The notes under the pieces are model-generated. The model was not told where the DNA came from and did no database searches. It saw only the letters and a program-made list of their open reading frames with translations. A program made the translations under genes and the position numbers. From Lucifuga dentata (Eukaryota; Chordata; Actinopteri; Ophidiiformes; Bythitidae), in the NCBI GenBank assembly GCA_014773175.1, contig VXCM01001462.1:37591-101590 (forward strand): a stretch of 64,000 nt of DNA, read 5' to 3'. Shown in pieces: positions 12,370 through 27,000 of the stretch (position 1 is its first letter; the number at the start of each line of letters is the position of its first letter).

Positions 12370-13317
12370 TTCTAGACTTGGCATCACAACTCAAGTCCAA
12401 ATCAATTCTTGATTCAATTAAGTTGCTACCTATTATATCTGTGCAAATGTTTTCATTGTGATCATATGTCTCATGACTGTACTTTTTAAATTGCAGAAGA
12501 TCTTCTTCTTCTTCTTCTTCTTCTTCATCAGAAGATGGTAAGTAATATTATTTTTCAGAGGGAAAACACCATGGTTCTGGAAATGTTTTTCTGCTTTACT
12601 TGCCAGCGTTTGTTAGACATTAACCTTAATAAAGACCTGTTAGTTTAACAGCTAGATATGCTTCAAACTGCAAAGAACTAAAATTTTTATTTGTCCAAAA
12701 TGGACGCAGACGGGGACGGCAACTTATACATATGCAGTCGTAAACATGCTTCTGTAATACTACAGTTGAATATCTCCATATTTGGATATGGTCCCCACAT
12801 GCACACAATGGGGCAACACACACACACACACACAAACTCCGCTTGCATTGCTGCTGTTTGTATTTAGTTTTTCTTAGCAGGTACTCATTTGTCTGCCTAC
12901 TCTTTCATCTCTTCCCACAGTCCAGATGATTTCTCTCCAAGAGCCAAGGGTTTAAACACATTGGGTTAATTTTATGCTCTTTTAAAGATGGCGTTTAAAG
13001 GTGCTGGTAAGATGGATCTCTTTACTCAAACCCTAGCATCGGTTTGCTTTTCTCATGCATGTGTAATCAGCATGCTTAGGTGTGTACAAGTCAGCGTAGT
13101 TCACAAAATCTGGAAGGTGTCCACGTGGGTGTCCAGATGTGAGCAGCTGACCAAATTTATGTCAGACGGACCCTCATGGCTATAATTTTGCCTTAAATGC
13201 TTCCAGTAAGCAACTTAGTAGTACATTGTGCACTGAAGCCTGAAAACACTGAAAGCTGCATATTGTAAGTCAGGTCAAGCTTTATCGTCCACAAGAGAGT
13301 ACTTCCAAAGTCCTGTC
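12370..13317. other. No gene seen; CTT and CA microsatellites
   Basis: A CTT run at 12501-12526 and a CA run at 12816-12834. The rest shows no exon or element that I recognise. Confidence 0.45.
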
Positions 13318-13323
13318 TTTATT
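13318..13323 (-). promoter_or_regulatory. Candidate poly(A) signal of sema7a
   Basis: This is the first AATAAA on the coding strand downstream of the sema7a stop codon, about 1.4 kb away. I saw no closer AATAAA and no ATTAAA between 13324 and 14735. Position is the only evidence, and a non-canonical signal could be used instead. Confidence 0.3.
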
Positions 13324-14735
13324 GAAGATGGAGCTTGTTGAATTGATTTTTCCGCCTCCATAACATCATAGTTTGAAGCTACACAATACTTCAGAATTCT
13401 GTGACCGTTCCCTTAACATAACGTATATGAATACTCACAAGCATCCATTTATGGAACTTATAGTAAGATTAGAATGTTGATTCTTATATTATAATATAAG
13501 ATTATTTGTTATTATAACTAATAATCAGGTTTTTTGAACATTTTCATTAAACATATCAGCATACCCACAAATGGCAAAATGATCAGTTTTTTTGGCTGGT
13601 TTTGACATAATTTGTACCTGTCTCTTTTTGCAGTGAACAAGTTAAGAGAAAATACTTCTCACATCTTCTGATGCAAAAACTTAATGTGAGCTGGCAAAGA
13701 GGATGGCGGCGAGCGTTATTATTTACCATTTTGAACTTTCTCGGTTAAATACTTTGATGGCAGTTTGCACCCATCTGCTAACGTTGAATTCAACTTTTTT
13801 TTTGAAAAGGAATCGTAGGCGTTGACCTGTTTTCACATCCTGTATGAACAAGTTTTGCTCTGATGCTCTGGGGAGGAAGGAAAAAAGTTGATGCCATATA
13901 AAAACAACGGACAAAGCTGTGAACAAGGCGCAATAACGATGTCTGATACCATCTGATAAAAAGATGCAAAAAACTGCCTTGTTTGAGGAGGAGGTGCTGA
14001 GACACAGTGATGTTCGAGAATGAGTTCTTGCCCATCCGCCTACTTCCTGTCAAAAAAGCTGACACTTCCTCCCAGCGATGGTGTTCGACTCAGCTGCAGT
14101 AATTATAGCGCCGAGTCCAACCGACTCTGCAGTATTCTCTACCTCGACTGCAAAATTGTGCTTAGGAGTTTATGTCCCAGAAGTGTTAAGGCTTTTTAAA
14201 TCTCAATACCAGACATTTTTTTTAAATACTAATGAGCCACACTAATGAAGTTCAACAAGATGAATGATCAGATGTAACAGCAGTATTAAAGGTTTACATA
14301 TTCACAAATAAGCACAATCAAGTAGATTTCAAAAGAAGTAGAGAAGTGGTAGTGGTAAAAAGAATTGGCCTGGTATTGGTGGTTTTTTTTTTTGTGTTTT
14401 TTTTTGCCCAACTCATAGGATATGTGTATCTTTTGAGTCAGAGAGGAAAGGTTCGCAAAGCACGTACTGTGGTTGAATCTAGAAAAAACTCTCAAAGAAT
14501 GTCAAGACTGATTAAATAGAATTACTATCTGTTATAGGTTCTGTAGATATGTCGCCTTACATAAGCTGTATTCTAGACTTTTTTTCTCTCAAAATCTTTA
14601 TGGAAATTTGTCACCGCACAACACAACCACATGCTTCAGTGCTCTGTCAACCCCACCTCGTAACAGTGGCTCCTTGTCTTAACGCTCATTGGGAGCCAGT
14701 AAGAGATGAGAGATCAGCATTAGCATTAGCTGCAG
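13324..14735 (-). other. Presumed 3' UTR of sema7a
   Basis: This stretch runs from the stop codon to the first AATAAA. It has no credible coding content of its own and none of the repeat families listed here. T-runs occur near 13797 and 14391-14405 on the plus strand. Its assignment as UTR is inferred from position. Confidence 0.35.
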
Positions 14736-15082
14736 TTAATGGAGCCACAGTGTTGCTGCAGCGAGCAGGAGCGACAGCCCCAAGGTGGAGGCCAGCGAGG
14801 CGGCCAGCAGCCTGCCGTCATTCACCAGCCTGAAGGAGATCACCTCCACCTTGAATCCATCCTCAGTGGCCATGCAGCGGAACACACCCTCCTTTAGAGG
14901 CACATCGACGGACGGCCCCAGGACGCAGAAGTCCCCGGAGAACAGGCAGGGGTAGTTCTTGATGCAGTTGTCCCTCTCCCAGCGGTAAGTGGCGTGGAAA
15001 GAGCGCACGGGGCAAGGGAGGAAGATGGTGGTGTTCCTCGGAACCAACACTTCTTTGGGAGAAGTTCTGCGTTGTTTCAGTG
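14736..15082 (-). CDS. sema7a: sema7a exon 14: Ig domain, GPI signal and stop
   Basis: Residues 525-639 and TAA. The Ig-like domain has C548 and C594 as the likely core disulfide, plus extra cysteines C564, C570 and C577. HATYRWERD (554-562) corresponds to the SEMA7A-specific 'HATYSW' strand. The domain is followed by N612-D613-G614 and an uncharged stretch of about 23 residues rich in Leu and Ala, ending LWLH. This is a GPI-attachment signal rather than a transmembrane segment, because no cytoplasmic tail follows. Sequon at N541. Confidence 0.96.
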
Positions 15083-17996
15083 CTGCAAGGACAAACAATG
15101 ACAATGTTGATTTCTTTATAAAAAAAAAAGTTTGAAAATTTGGATTGTGCTACACTCTATAAAAAGTCTTAACCATAGCCATACTATCAACTTCAACAGC
15201 TGTAGATGTCATAATTCATTTCAGTCATCCAGGCAGTAAAGATGTGTGGGAAGCTAAGTGCAATCACTGGACCAAAAGTTTGATTGAAGACATTTACCTG
15301 TCCATCTGAAAATCTTCAATCAAATTGTTTTTACAAGTAACCTTCCAGAAAAATCAAATTGTTGAATGCTGACAAAATAATAATTTCTAATCTTTACTAA
15401 AGTAAAAAAAAAAGTGCTCAATTTTATTGTTTGGTATGGAAGCAGATTAATTTTTTTATGGTTGGGTCTGCAGAGACAACAGGCTAAGCAAAGTAGCCCA
15501 GAAATCCCTCTCCCTAGCTACATCCACCAGCCCTTCCTGGGGGGGGGGGGNGGGGGGGGGGGATACCAATGTAATGTCTTCCAAATAGAATTACATAATC
15601 CCTCCAGTGTATTCTGGATCTGCCCAGTAGTCTCTTCCCGGTTGGACATGCCCGGAAGACCTCCCCAGAAGCTAATCTGCCCAGGAGACATCCAGGCTGG
15701 ACTGCCAACTTAGCTTCTCTGAAAACACAGAGTGTATCGTAAAGAAATGCTCACATTAACTCCATCTCCTCAGGAGACTTAGTAGTCTTGGAGTACGACA
15801 GGAGANTAAAGAAATGCTCACATTAACTCCATCTCCTCAGGAGACTTAGTAGTCTTGGAGTACGACAGGAGAGCTTAGAAATTGTTAAAAGTCTCACTGA
15901 GAGTATTCTAACTTTTCATTTCCCAGCCTGGTATGGTCAGCTAAGCTGTCAACTGAAAACTAAACTCTCCAGAACTGTCATATTAGCAGCAAAATAGCTG
16001 GTAAATCACAAATGTCCATGACTGACCTCTGTACAACAGGACAACGAATAAAGCTAGGAACATCCTGAAAGACAGCTCCCATCCTCTATTCAATATGAAG
16101 TCTTGAAATCTGGGAGGCACTATAGAGCGCCACTGGCAGCCAAAATGGTTTTTAAGAGATCTTTTATTCCAACTGCCATAAATATCCTTAACACTGCAAA
16201 TTGACCACTTGTACTTGCTCCATTGAGTGGCACTTGTCGTTCTTTTCTTTTTTTTTCTTTCATATAGATTTTATGTATGTATGAAGTATGCTTGTTCTGA
16301 TTTTTAATGATGTGCTAAAGACAAATTTCCACCTATGGTGGACAATAAAACTGTATTCTATTCTATTCTTGAACCACAGACTAAGAACTGTTCCTCAATC
16401 CTTATGAATGTATGACAGTACAGTGCTATGTTGCCTGGAATAGAAAAACTAGGGCCTCGTCCTGGAGCCAATCCTAGGAGGGGAGCTTGAAGGTGTGTGT
16501 CTGGGAGCTGGGCCTGCCTGGTTGGGCTCAACTCGATAAAACAACATGGGACTGCTACCGTGCTGACCAACCAGCAGCAAGAACAGGCATAAGGCTTTGG
16601 AAACTAGCATTTAGCACATGACATTGCAGCGCATAACTTACATGGGTATAATCTGTGATAGCTCCCCTAGTATACTTTTTATCCAAAGTATCAGTTAAAA
16701 AGATTAAAACACATCTCATTTTAAAATGTTACTCTTCCACTTAAAAGACAATTTTCTAGGGAAATAGACTGTAGCTTGTTACTGTAATTGGATCTACAGC
16801 AGGACATGTAGCTCCATGGACACCATGGGAAATATATGGAAGAATCAGATCTCATAAGGAGATGGCCTTCCTGTCAGGGGGGAGTCACCGTGATTAGTCG
16901 AGGTTATAACATGGTTTTGAGCTTTGAAGCAGGAAAGGCCTTGATATATATAAAAAGTCTCCTCCCCCCTTATGGGTTTTTGAAGAATCTGCTCAATTAT
17001 ATGATAATGATCTTCTGACTGTAGCTGGTCTGAAATGTTCCTATTTTGGTTTAATTAAGATAGAAAGAGAATGGAGGGAGCTGATAGAGACTCACCAGCA
17101 GCTTCCCCACAAACCGAAGAGTTTGACTCGTCCAGATGCTGAATGAGAGTCCTGATGGAAAACAAAAGACACAAATTTACACACAGCTGCTTTAAGAGAG
17201 CCAATTGCTGTACATGCTGTTACTGTAAAATTACTACATTAACAAAAGTATTCCACAATGTGAAAAATAAAGGAGTAAGAGCACTGTAAGGAAGAAAGAA
17301 AGGCTACACTAGGTGCTGGTAAATGGTTGTAAATTTTTTTGTTTTTTGTTTTATTTTACATTAATAATAATAACACAAATTTAGACATATAATAATACAA
17401 ACTTAGTATCCCAATCTTCTTCTACATCTGTTTAAGTTGGTCCTTTTAAAAACAGCCAAAATCTCTGCAGGTGTGACACCATACGTAATCATACCCAGTG
17501 GTGATGTTGTATCCAGATGGGATGGCGAGGCACTTCCTCCTGGATCTGTCCCAGGCACAGTATGGATCCCGGGAAAGGATGCACTCCCTGCATGTGTCGC
17601 CATAGCGACCGCAGTCAGCCAGCGGCAGCCGTTGGACCTCCATTGCGGTACCAACATAAAGGTGTCCCTAAGAAGGGAAGACATAATAAAATATATTTGA
17701 CTGACACTCAATATCAACACCAGAAATTATAGAATCAATCCGCCAGTGTTGTTATATTCATGAGAGTCGATACTCAGTTTAGTCTAACTTTATTGCTCTT
17801 ACCTTTTGGGAGTCGACAGCCATGTTTAGAACGGGACCCTCATTGTGAAACAGGGAGTACTGAGATATGACGAAGGCCTCATCGCTGGTGTGGAGAACTT
17901 TGAGAACTTTTCCTTGCTCTGTTGAAGCAGAGAAGAAGAAAAACATTTTACTGGAGCAGAAGGATGGATCACACTATGATAAACACATCTGCAAGT

Positions 17997-18036
<40 letters not shown>

Positions 18037-21000
18037 CTACATGTGCAGTGTAGTTCTGTGTGTGTGAGTGTGCAGTGTAAGCTTAGTGTTGTATGGTTAA
18101 ATTAGTACGTTCTCTTTACAACTGTGTTCTTAAAGAGCCATATTGGCGATTTTTGCACACACTTTCTGGGTGGTTTTTGCTCCTGTCACATGTTTATCAC
18201 TGTGGCTCATTTTTCACTGTTCCTGCAAGTCCTTCACCTCTATGGATGCAGCACAATCATGGCTATATGTAGGAAGAACTCAAAAATGTCTTTTGTGCAG
18301 TGTAACANATGGATGCAGCACAATCATGGCTATATGTAGGAAGAACTCAAAAATGTCTTTTGTGCAGTGTAACAGTTATAATGTCATAAATCATAAAAAA
18401 GAAAAAACATAAGTTGAATTTCTTTGATAATTTATTTTAAAAATTTGAAAAAAGATGTAATCTATATATACAACATTTTTCCAAGTGCCCACAAGTGTTA
18501 CCAATACTGGAAAAAAAAATAAAAACAAAAAAATAGAGGGACTATACATACTGAACTATTTACATTTTTACAACCTATAATCTCTATAACAATAGGCTTA
18601 GTGTTCCTGCTGCAGTCTGCATTCAGCCAATGACCCGCTGAATTGTTGTCACATGACTGTTAAAGAGCACAGAGGCGCTCCAGGCTTGTTAGTTGTAGCA
18701 AAAAATGCAGAATTTGTTGCTTTTTACAGAATTTGGATTGTACAGAGGGGTTATTTTTAGCAAATTTTTAAATGAGACATTTATAATAAAGTGATTTTGA
18801 GGAAATATCACTATTTTAAGCTTAGATTTGGTTACGTTTCCTTACTTCCATGTTAGGCACACATGGTAAGTTCAAGGACCGTCGGAAATTTGAAAACCCA
18901 GAGATAATTTTGATTTTTAAAGTTTCTGGCTATGAGAAATGGTGTAATTTTGGCGAATGTTTAAAGAAAACATGCCTTTCAAACCCGCCGGTGGGTTATG
19001 GGGTCCAGAAGCCCAATAAATACTATCTGCATGCACCTTAAGTTACTGAAAACCAATTTCTAAAACATAAAACTGTATTTTAGTTTTCCTGTTATTTTGC
19101 CAAATCTTTCCAAATCAAATGTTTGTATGATATACCAACTTTAAGATTCATTGTAGACATACAGCATATTCGCCTGTTGAATATGCTGTATGTCTGGGCA
19201 TAGAATGGACAGTTGCTTGTAATTTCTCAATCCTTTACTTCTTTAACATGTAACACATATGAATTTACCCACCCACACACTTGGTTAGACACACCCACAA
19301 TCAGGCCAATCAGAGCAGAGCAGGGCTTTGTGGAAGGGAGCCTTAAAGAGACAGTACCTAAAGCAACCATTTATCACTACATGTGCACAGTGTTACTACA
19401 GCAAAGGAGAATAAAAATGGATCAATGTGTTTTTTGCATATTAAAGAATTAAAAATGTTTTCAAATAGACCCCTAAATCAACATGGAAATCTGGATTATA
19501 TGTCCCCTTTGATTTATTTCAGAGAATATACCAACATTAGCTAACCAAAGTCTTAATACCCAGCAGGATTTTAAACCAATTTTATATTGAATCTCCTGCT
19601 AAAGCCGGTTGGTTGATTAACAACTAGTACAAAAACTACACGCTGCATTTTTGACAGGAGAAGAAATCTTCAGTGCTGCGTAGAAAGTTTTGTCCTTTAC
19701 AACATCTGTCAATGTGTTCCTTTACTTCCTTCAGATGACTGTTCTTTTGAAGATAATCACCTCCCCCATCCTGTGCAGATTCAGTATGATTACAGGAATA
19801 GCTTCTTTTTTGTGTTTTCATGTCTTTGTTTTCTGCTTTCTGAACTGCTTTGTAAGGCACCTCCTTACTTGTAACCAGCCTTCCTCTGAGTGTCACTTAG
19901 ACTTTCTGCTGCCCTGAAACTGCCTTCTCTCCACATCATCCCCAAGCCTTTCTTCTCTGAACTAACAGATAACATCCTCCATTTTATCTAGTTTATCCTC
20001 ATCAGATTCTTTTAATCCTGTCTACTGCCTTTTTTTTAAAAAACTCTTTTATCAAACCAGTGTATCAGCACAAAGATAGCAGTGAGACAATGTGAGGAGG
20101 AAAAAGGCGATGACGCTGAACTCCTGCTGAGCCTGCTGAGTAAATCTCTTTTCTTGCCTTTCTTTTTCCAGGGAAGGATGCTGAGCACACATATTCTTTT
20201 TTTGGTAACTTTTTTTTCCCCTCCCCGCTGTCCTTTTACTATGACACAGTTATACACATTATATGAACTATGTTCTGGCCATTTCCTGTAACCCACCTAA
20301 CCCGGTTAAGTGTATTGGCATTGCTCAAGGGCACATAGGCAGTAATTTCTTATGAAGGGCAAGTGCTATTCATTTATCTTCCTGTACACCTTTTTCCAGT
20401 TTGGCTGCACTGTAAAACATCTCCATCACATCGAGCCATTTGTGAAGAAACTGACTAATCCCAACATCCCTATATTTATTCCAGCAGGATAAATTAATAT
20501 TTTTAACCTGGTTCCAATACAGCAAGAAAGCATTTTGAAAGCACTTACATCTGTCAAGCCCCCCGCCCCGACACACACATTCCCTCTGCCTCATCAGCCC
20601 TTATCACCTGAACATTACCTGTGTTTATGCCAAATACTTATCACGTTTCCATATTTTATTCCAGCAGATCAAATTTTCATTGTCAGAATCTGTTTAGGAT
20701 GTTTGTTTGTTTCACATAGTTTTTCTTATGAAAAATTAATGTTTGAAACAAGAATATTACAGTCTTTATCCCACTAATTGATCCAGAATATATGATCCAG
20801 ATCACAACATAAATCAGCAGATCATCTTTTTGCTATTAAATTAACTAACATACTAAATTTTGTTCAAATCAGTAAAATCAGTGCTTGTTTATTCAACTTA
20901 GTATTGATTTTATTGGGCAGAAAAAATAAATAAATCTGGATCGAGAATATGATCTACTATGTATATCTCCAAAATGTAATCACTTCTTCCTCTCAATATT

Positions 21001-24000
21001 TTCTGTCTGTCAATTTAATCCAAATCTGTCCATAACTTTCAGAGATTTCTGCTAACAAACAAACAAACACTGATGATCACATGACCTCCATGGTAATTTA
21101 AAGGCAATTAAAGGACAATACCAGCCATTTTGCATGTTTGAGCCTAAGAAATTTAATTTTCACACACATAATGTTACTAATAATCATTTCCCAAAGCATA
21201 CTACTGGAACGGTGAATTAAAAATGTTTTTCCTACCTTCCAGACCTCCATTGGTTTCAGTTCATTCTGCTACGCTATTAAAATCAACTTGTTGATACTGT
21301 AAACGTTCTTGGGATAGGTAATCCATCATCACCAACAAGACGTGTATTCAGGTTTGTTTTTTTTTTTTTACAAGTTACATAATGTTAGCGTTTAAGCACA
21401 AGAAGAAGCGTGGAGTGAATGTATGCCTCCACCGGGGAATATAGTCCCAAAAGAAGACCTGTGTTTATGGNNNNNNNNNNNNNNNNNNNNNNNNNNNNNN
21501 NNNAAGCGTGGAGTGAATGTATGCCTCCACCGGGGAATATAGTCCCAAAAGAAGACCTGTGTTTATGGAAAAATTTAAAGGACCATGACTTTAAAAGGCT
21601 GCATAACTATTAGCAGGAGAAACATGGATTTTTAAGGTGGGTGTATCACTTGAATATTTGANTTTTTTTTTTTTTTTTTTTTTTTTTTTCCTTTGGGAAA
21701 TGATTGTGAGTAACATGTATGAAAATTGAATATATTAGACTCAAACATGAAAAATCAATACATAAGATAATTTGTTAAAACTGACATTAATTGGATTATT
21801 TTTTTTTTTTAATGTAGGGTCCATTTTGAAACTTTTGCCATGCTTTAATGTGAAAAAACAAAACAAAACAAAACAAAAAAAAAACAAAACAAAACACACT
21901 GATCCACTTCTGCTCTCCCTTGATGCAGCACCACTGTGCACACAGTGAAAAACAGGCAGTTTTAGTTACTGTCTCTTTAAGGACCAACCTGAATAGTTTG
22001 CTCTGTTCTGATTGGTCAGCTGTGTCAGGCCTGTGCTGGCAACACCTACAAACTGTGAAACACTGATCCAAACACTCCTACCAGCTGGCGTGTCTAAACG
22101 CGTGTGTAGGTGGGAAATTTCACATGTTGCGTGTTGACATCAACATGTTATAGAAATAAACAACCAGTCAAAAAAAGCTTTCAGGGAAGTTCAGGACCTA
22201 TGAGTTTGAGTTATTGGATACATTTCTATAGAAATCAATGTCAAGTTTTGACAGTTTGACAGTGCTCACATGACATCCTATATTACACTATGAAATCAGG
22301 TTAAAAAACAAAAAGCATAGCACAATATGTGGCCTTTAAGATGTAGATTTTTGTAGCCTACAGATTCACACCTTCCGTATTTTATTGTCACCATGGGCTC
22401 TGTTCCTACGCCTCTGTAGTTCAACACTGCAGGGAATTACAGTCATACGCTTCCTCAGCTCATATTTTCCAACACCCTGCCTTTCTAACCTTTAAGCTAC
22501 TGCCACCAAAAATGTCACGCTGTGTGAAAAAATGTCTCCTGATTTCAAACAAAGTTTTTTCCTCATCCCTGAGGGGAAGTTTTTGCTGTAACAGCTCCAT
22601 GATTGAAACTGTCCAAGCAGCTTTGCTTCATCTGTTGGTCAAAAGGAAATCTTTGACTACAGCTCGTTCTCTTCTTTCATTTCTAATAGTCTGGACCTCA
22701 GAGACTAACTGCTCTAGTTTCTCCTCAGGCTTTCTGAGGTCCACTGCCAGGACCTCAGAAAGCCCGAATAGTAATTCTATTTATGGTCTGAAGTCAGCAC
22801 CTGAGGAAAATGTTATATTACAGCCGCTTATATTCATCTTTTGTTCTCTAAGTGCTTTTATTGATTTTTTTTAACCTAAAGCTTCAGCTTCAATGGATAT
22901 TTTCATTTTTGTAAGCCAGGGCATCAATGGCCCTTTATGTAGTTTGACTCTGGGGCTTTTGGGAAGTTACTTTTCCTTCTGTATTTGTCATCGATTTATG
23001 AAATAAATATTAAGTCTGTTCTTCAATCCTTCCTCCATTGTTCAGACAGTTGTAATATTTGTACATTGCATACTTTGATTTCACTTCTACACCCAACACC
23101 CGTTTAGGTTTTATTACATTGCATCTCACAAACTTCTGCTGGAAACCACATCTCATCTGACCCAGTGATCTGCAGATGTTGATTGGTATGTGACTGATCC
23201 ACCCACTTTAAAATTCAATGTTTTGCCAGCTAATGTGTCCCAAGGTAGAAGAAGTGGAGATTTTTAATTTCTTGTTAAAAGCCGTCTTCTCCTGGGACTA
23301 TATTCCCTGGTGCAGACATACATTATCTTCCATGCAGCTCCATGTTGGACTGGTTAAATAAGGTTACTTCCACAAAAAACTCAATAGACATAGTATTCGC
23401 TGTGATGGATTATTTATCTCAAGCATGTTTCAAGTCTCTACAGGTTGATTGTAATAGCATACTGGAATGAACTGAAATCAATGGCTGTCTGAAAGGTAAA
23501 AATACATAAAATTTACCACTCCAATAGCATATTTTGAGAAATGCTTGTCAGTAACGTAACATGTATGCAGGTTGTTTCAATTGGGCTCGAACGTGCCAAA
23601 TCATCGGTATTGTCCTTTAAATTGGCTCAACTCCATCCAAGGATTATAGTTGTCATTAACAACATAGCTGGTACCTGAGGAGTGCTGCTCACAAACTCAC
23701 TTGCATGCTTTCAGTCAGTCTGGAGGATTTAAATATCATATCCAATCCAACCATATCCAAAGTGAAGGCTGACATAAAAATCATCCTTGGAACACCTTAA
23801 AAACTACTTCTAATTATGCTCAACGGTGTGGACAAAGATGGTGGCATTCGAGCAGATCAGTATTTTACTAATGTTACAAAGTCAAAAGAAAAACAGCAGC
23901 AGCGGTGACAATGAAGATGGTGCATGATGCTGCAACGAGAGTATGTCACTGCACGGCTGTTATCAGTTGACAAAAACTGATAATGCACATCTATTTGTAG

Positions 24001-27000
24001 GCACTGCATCTTTCAAACATGTAGCCATGTTTTGTGAGGACGTCTACAGCCAGTATTTTGAAAGAATTATCGGTTATGAATGGCAGCCATGTTTGGTATG
24101 CATTGTTAACACCAAGTATGATCCTGGCCTAAGGCTGATAACAATCAACAGATTAGATCAGCTGGTTTTCTGTAAGCAAGTCACATGACCCAAAGACACA
24201 CACACACACACACAAAAAAAGTAAAATGCTGTGAATGGGTCATGAAGCCTTCTAAACTTATCAGAGAATAGCTTTCACTTATGATATCATCATTCAATCA
24301 ATCACGACCAAGACCTCTGTGATAAAACTATATCAGGGCTCAACAACAACTTAAAGGACAATACCACTCATTTTGCATGTTTGAGCCTAATATATTCCAC
24401 TTTCATACACGTAACTTTACTGACAATCATTTCCCAAAGCTACTACTGGAACGGTGAATTAAAAAATGTTTTTCCTATCTTCCAGATCGCTATTGGTTTC
24501 AGTTCATTCTGGTACGCTATTAAAATCAACTTGTTGATACTTGAAACTTTCTTGGGATAGGTAATCCATTATTGTGAACAACATGTGTATTCAGAGTTGT
24601 TTTTTTAGAAGTTATGTAATTTTAGTGTTTAAGTGCAATAAAAAGCGTGGAGTGAATGTATGTCTCCACTGGGGAATATAGTCCCAAAGAAGACCTGCAT
24701 TTATCAAAAAATTTTAACAACCATGACTTCATAAGGCTGCATAACTATTAGCAGGAGAAACATGGATTTTTAAGGCAGGTGTATCACTTGAATATTTGAT
24801 TTTGAAAAATTTGCAAAATATCAGAAAAGCTGAAATACAGTTTTATCCTTTGGGAAATGGTTGTCAGTAATGTTACATGTATGAAATTGAAGGTATTGGG
24901 CTCAAACATGCAAAATAGGTGGTATGATCCTTTAAATAATAGAAGAACCCAAAAAGTTCCTCCACTTAATTAAAAATGAATTAATGAGATACATCTTGCT
25001 GTACTGCTGCAGTAGCTTGAATAAGTTACATGATTATGAATGCAACTGATCTCAGTAAATATCCCCGTCTGCTGTCTTTTCAAGATGCCAGATATTGAAG
25101 GAAATGGTTTTCATATAAAGAAATTCAACTAATTTATATGCCAGATGGTGATCAAATGGCTGTTAAATTAAGACTGTCAAATAGTGCAGCCTGGACCCAT
25201 GCATCAGCCTGGATATTATCAGGAAGTCCCAAATAGACTAGTTAGACAGATTTTTACTCAGCGTTTACACTGAGCTATTTAGTTAATTAGGACTCTGTAA
25301 CTGCATGAAGCTGCCCTGTCAGTTTGTTCTAGGTCAACATCTTAAAGTGAACTCCTTCCTCCACATTCATCACCTCACCAAATGAAAAGCAAACTGTGTC
25401 TATGTGGGTAGGGGAAATTACATGAGTAATGTTCCTTTAACAGCCACGGTCAAGGTGCCCTTGAGCATGGCACGTAAGCTCCAATGAGGTGCTAATGGTC
25501 AGCGGTGAAAGAAGTGCTCACACTCACACTCTCCAAGGTGAAAGCATAAAGCCACACTTTTTAAGAGCATGCAAATAAGACGAACACACAGCAAATGGTG
25601 TCAAATGACCAGACGACACATTTCAGTGTTAAAAAAAAAAATACATCTGTGAAGGAAGTTGTGCATCTTTATCATCGCTATCTACAAATCATTCATGAGT
25701 TTGAACTCTGCAACAGATTTTAGCTCAGTCACCTTTCCTGATCTTAACGCCAATCTTAGGCCCAAACACACAAAAATTCATATTTAAAGTGGTTGTTGAC
25801 AGTTTGGTGTGCATGGGGGTTTGGGTGGGTTACCATCATTACCCATTTTTTTGCTTGGAATGCTAAACTGTCCTTTCTTGAAAACTTAAAGCTGCATTTT
25901 ATGATTTTGTTTTAAACAAATCTACAGAGACAAAAGCCCTGCTCTATCATCAGCTTATCTAATTGTTTTGGCTTAAGGTGCCGACTTACAAATCCAGCAG
26001 ACACAGAGTGACATGAGCATCCAGCAGTCCAATTTTCACTCTCCTTTTAGCTCTGCTTTCTTATCCACCAGCTCCTGAGATAAATATCTGGGTCTTTCAC
26101 TGCTAAATGCTTAACTTTTTTCACCAGCGATCCATTTTCTTTGACCCTCTGTGGTTTGATGTTACACAAGTAACATACAGTCGCCTTATCTGATCTTGTC
26201 TGTTAGAAACCTTTTCCTTTTTCCTTGTGGTGGGGGGTTAGCGAGACTGTGTGAGGCAGTCTCGGTGGCCAGAAAATGAAGTAATGAACTAAAATCTGTG
26301 AGAAATTACTTGGAGCTGCAGAGTTGGGCGATAATTCTCTGTGAGTTCAGTACTACAAGCGAGCCTGAGTCCGTTTATTCTGTGTTAATATCAAAAGTAT
26401 GGAGTAATATGCTTGTGCTCCAATAGAACACTTCCCTGCTCTATTTTTACACTTTACTATTACACTACTGATGCTACCATAACTACATTAGCCAAAATAT
26501 CCCTCTGATTAGCTTGAGTGCTGCCCAGGTTTGACTTAAAGGATCATCCGGTGATCAGGCATGTTTGAGCCCAATACATACAATCCGTATATATGTTACA
26601 TTACTGACAACCATTTCCCAAAATGTACTAATTCCAAAAGAGGTAAATTTCAGAATTGTTTTTCCTGCCATCCAGACTGTCATTGGTTTCAGTTCATTCC
26701 TCTATGCTATTAAAATCAACTTGTAGAGACCTGAAACACGCTGAGATATGTAATCCATCACAGCAAACATGTCTATTTGATTTTTTGCCAAAGTAACATT
26801 ATTTAACCAATCCAACATGGAGCTCCACGGAAGATGATGTATGTCTCCGCTAGGAAATATAGTCCCAGGAGAAAATGGCTTTTACCGAGAAATAAAAATG
26901 ACCGTGCCTTCTGCAATCATACATAAGTGTTAGAAGGTAAAACGTTTAATTTTAAGGTGGATGTATCACCTGAAGATTTGATTTTGAAAGATTATGGGAT

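Noticed and set aside
1..13300. A second gene downstream of sema7a
   Set aside because: I looked for spliced exon pairs with consistent phase and conserved domains on both strands and found none that I could support.
17403..17732. Plus-strand and alternative minus-strand frames at the PSI exon
   Set aside because: They are shadows of sema7a exon 12, whose splice borders and PSI cysteines define the true frame.
22512..22874. A 120-residue plus-strand frame
   Set aside because: Composition is Ser/Leu/Phe-rich without known motifs. The minus strand of the same stretch looks more coding-like.
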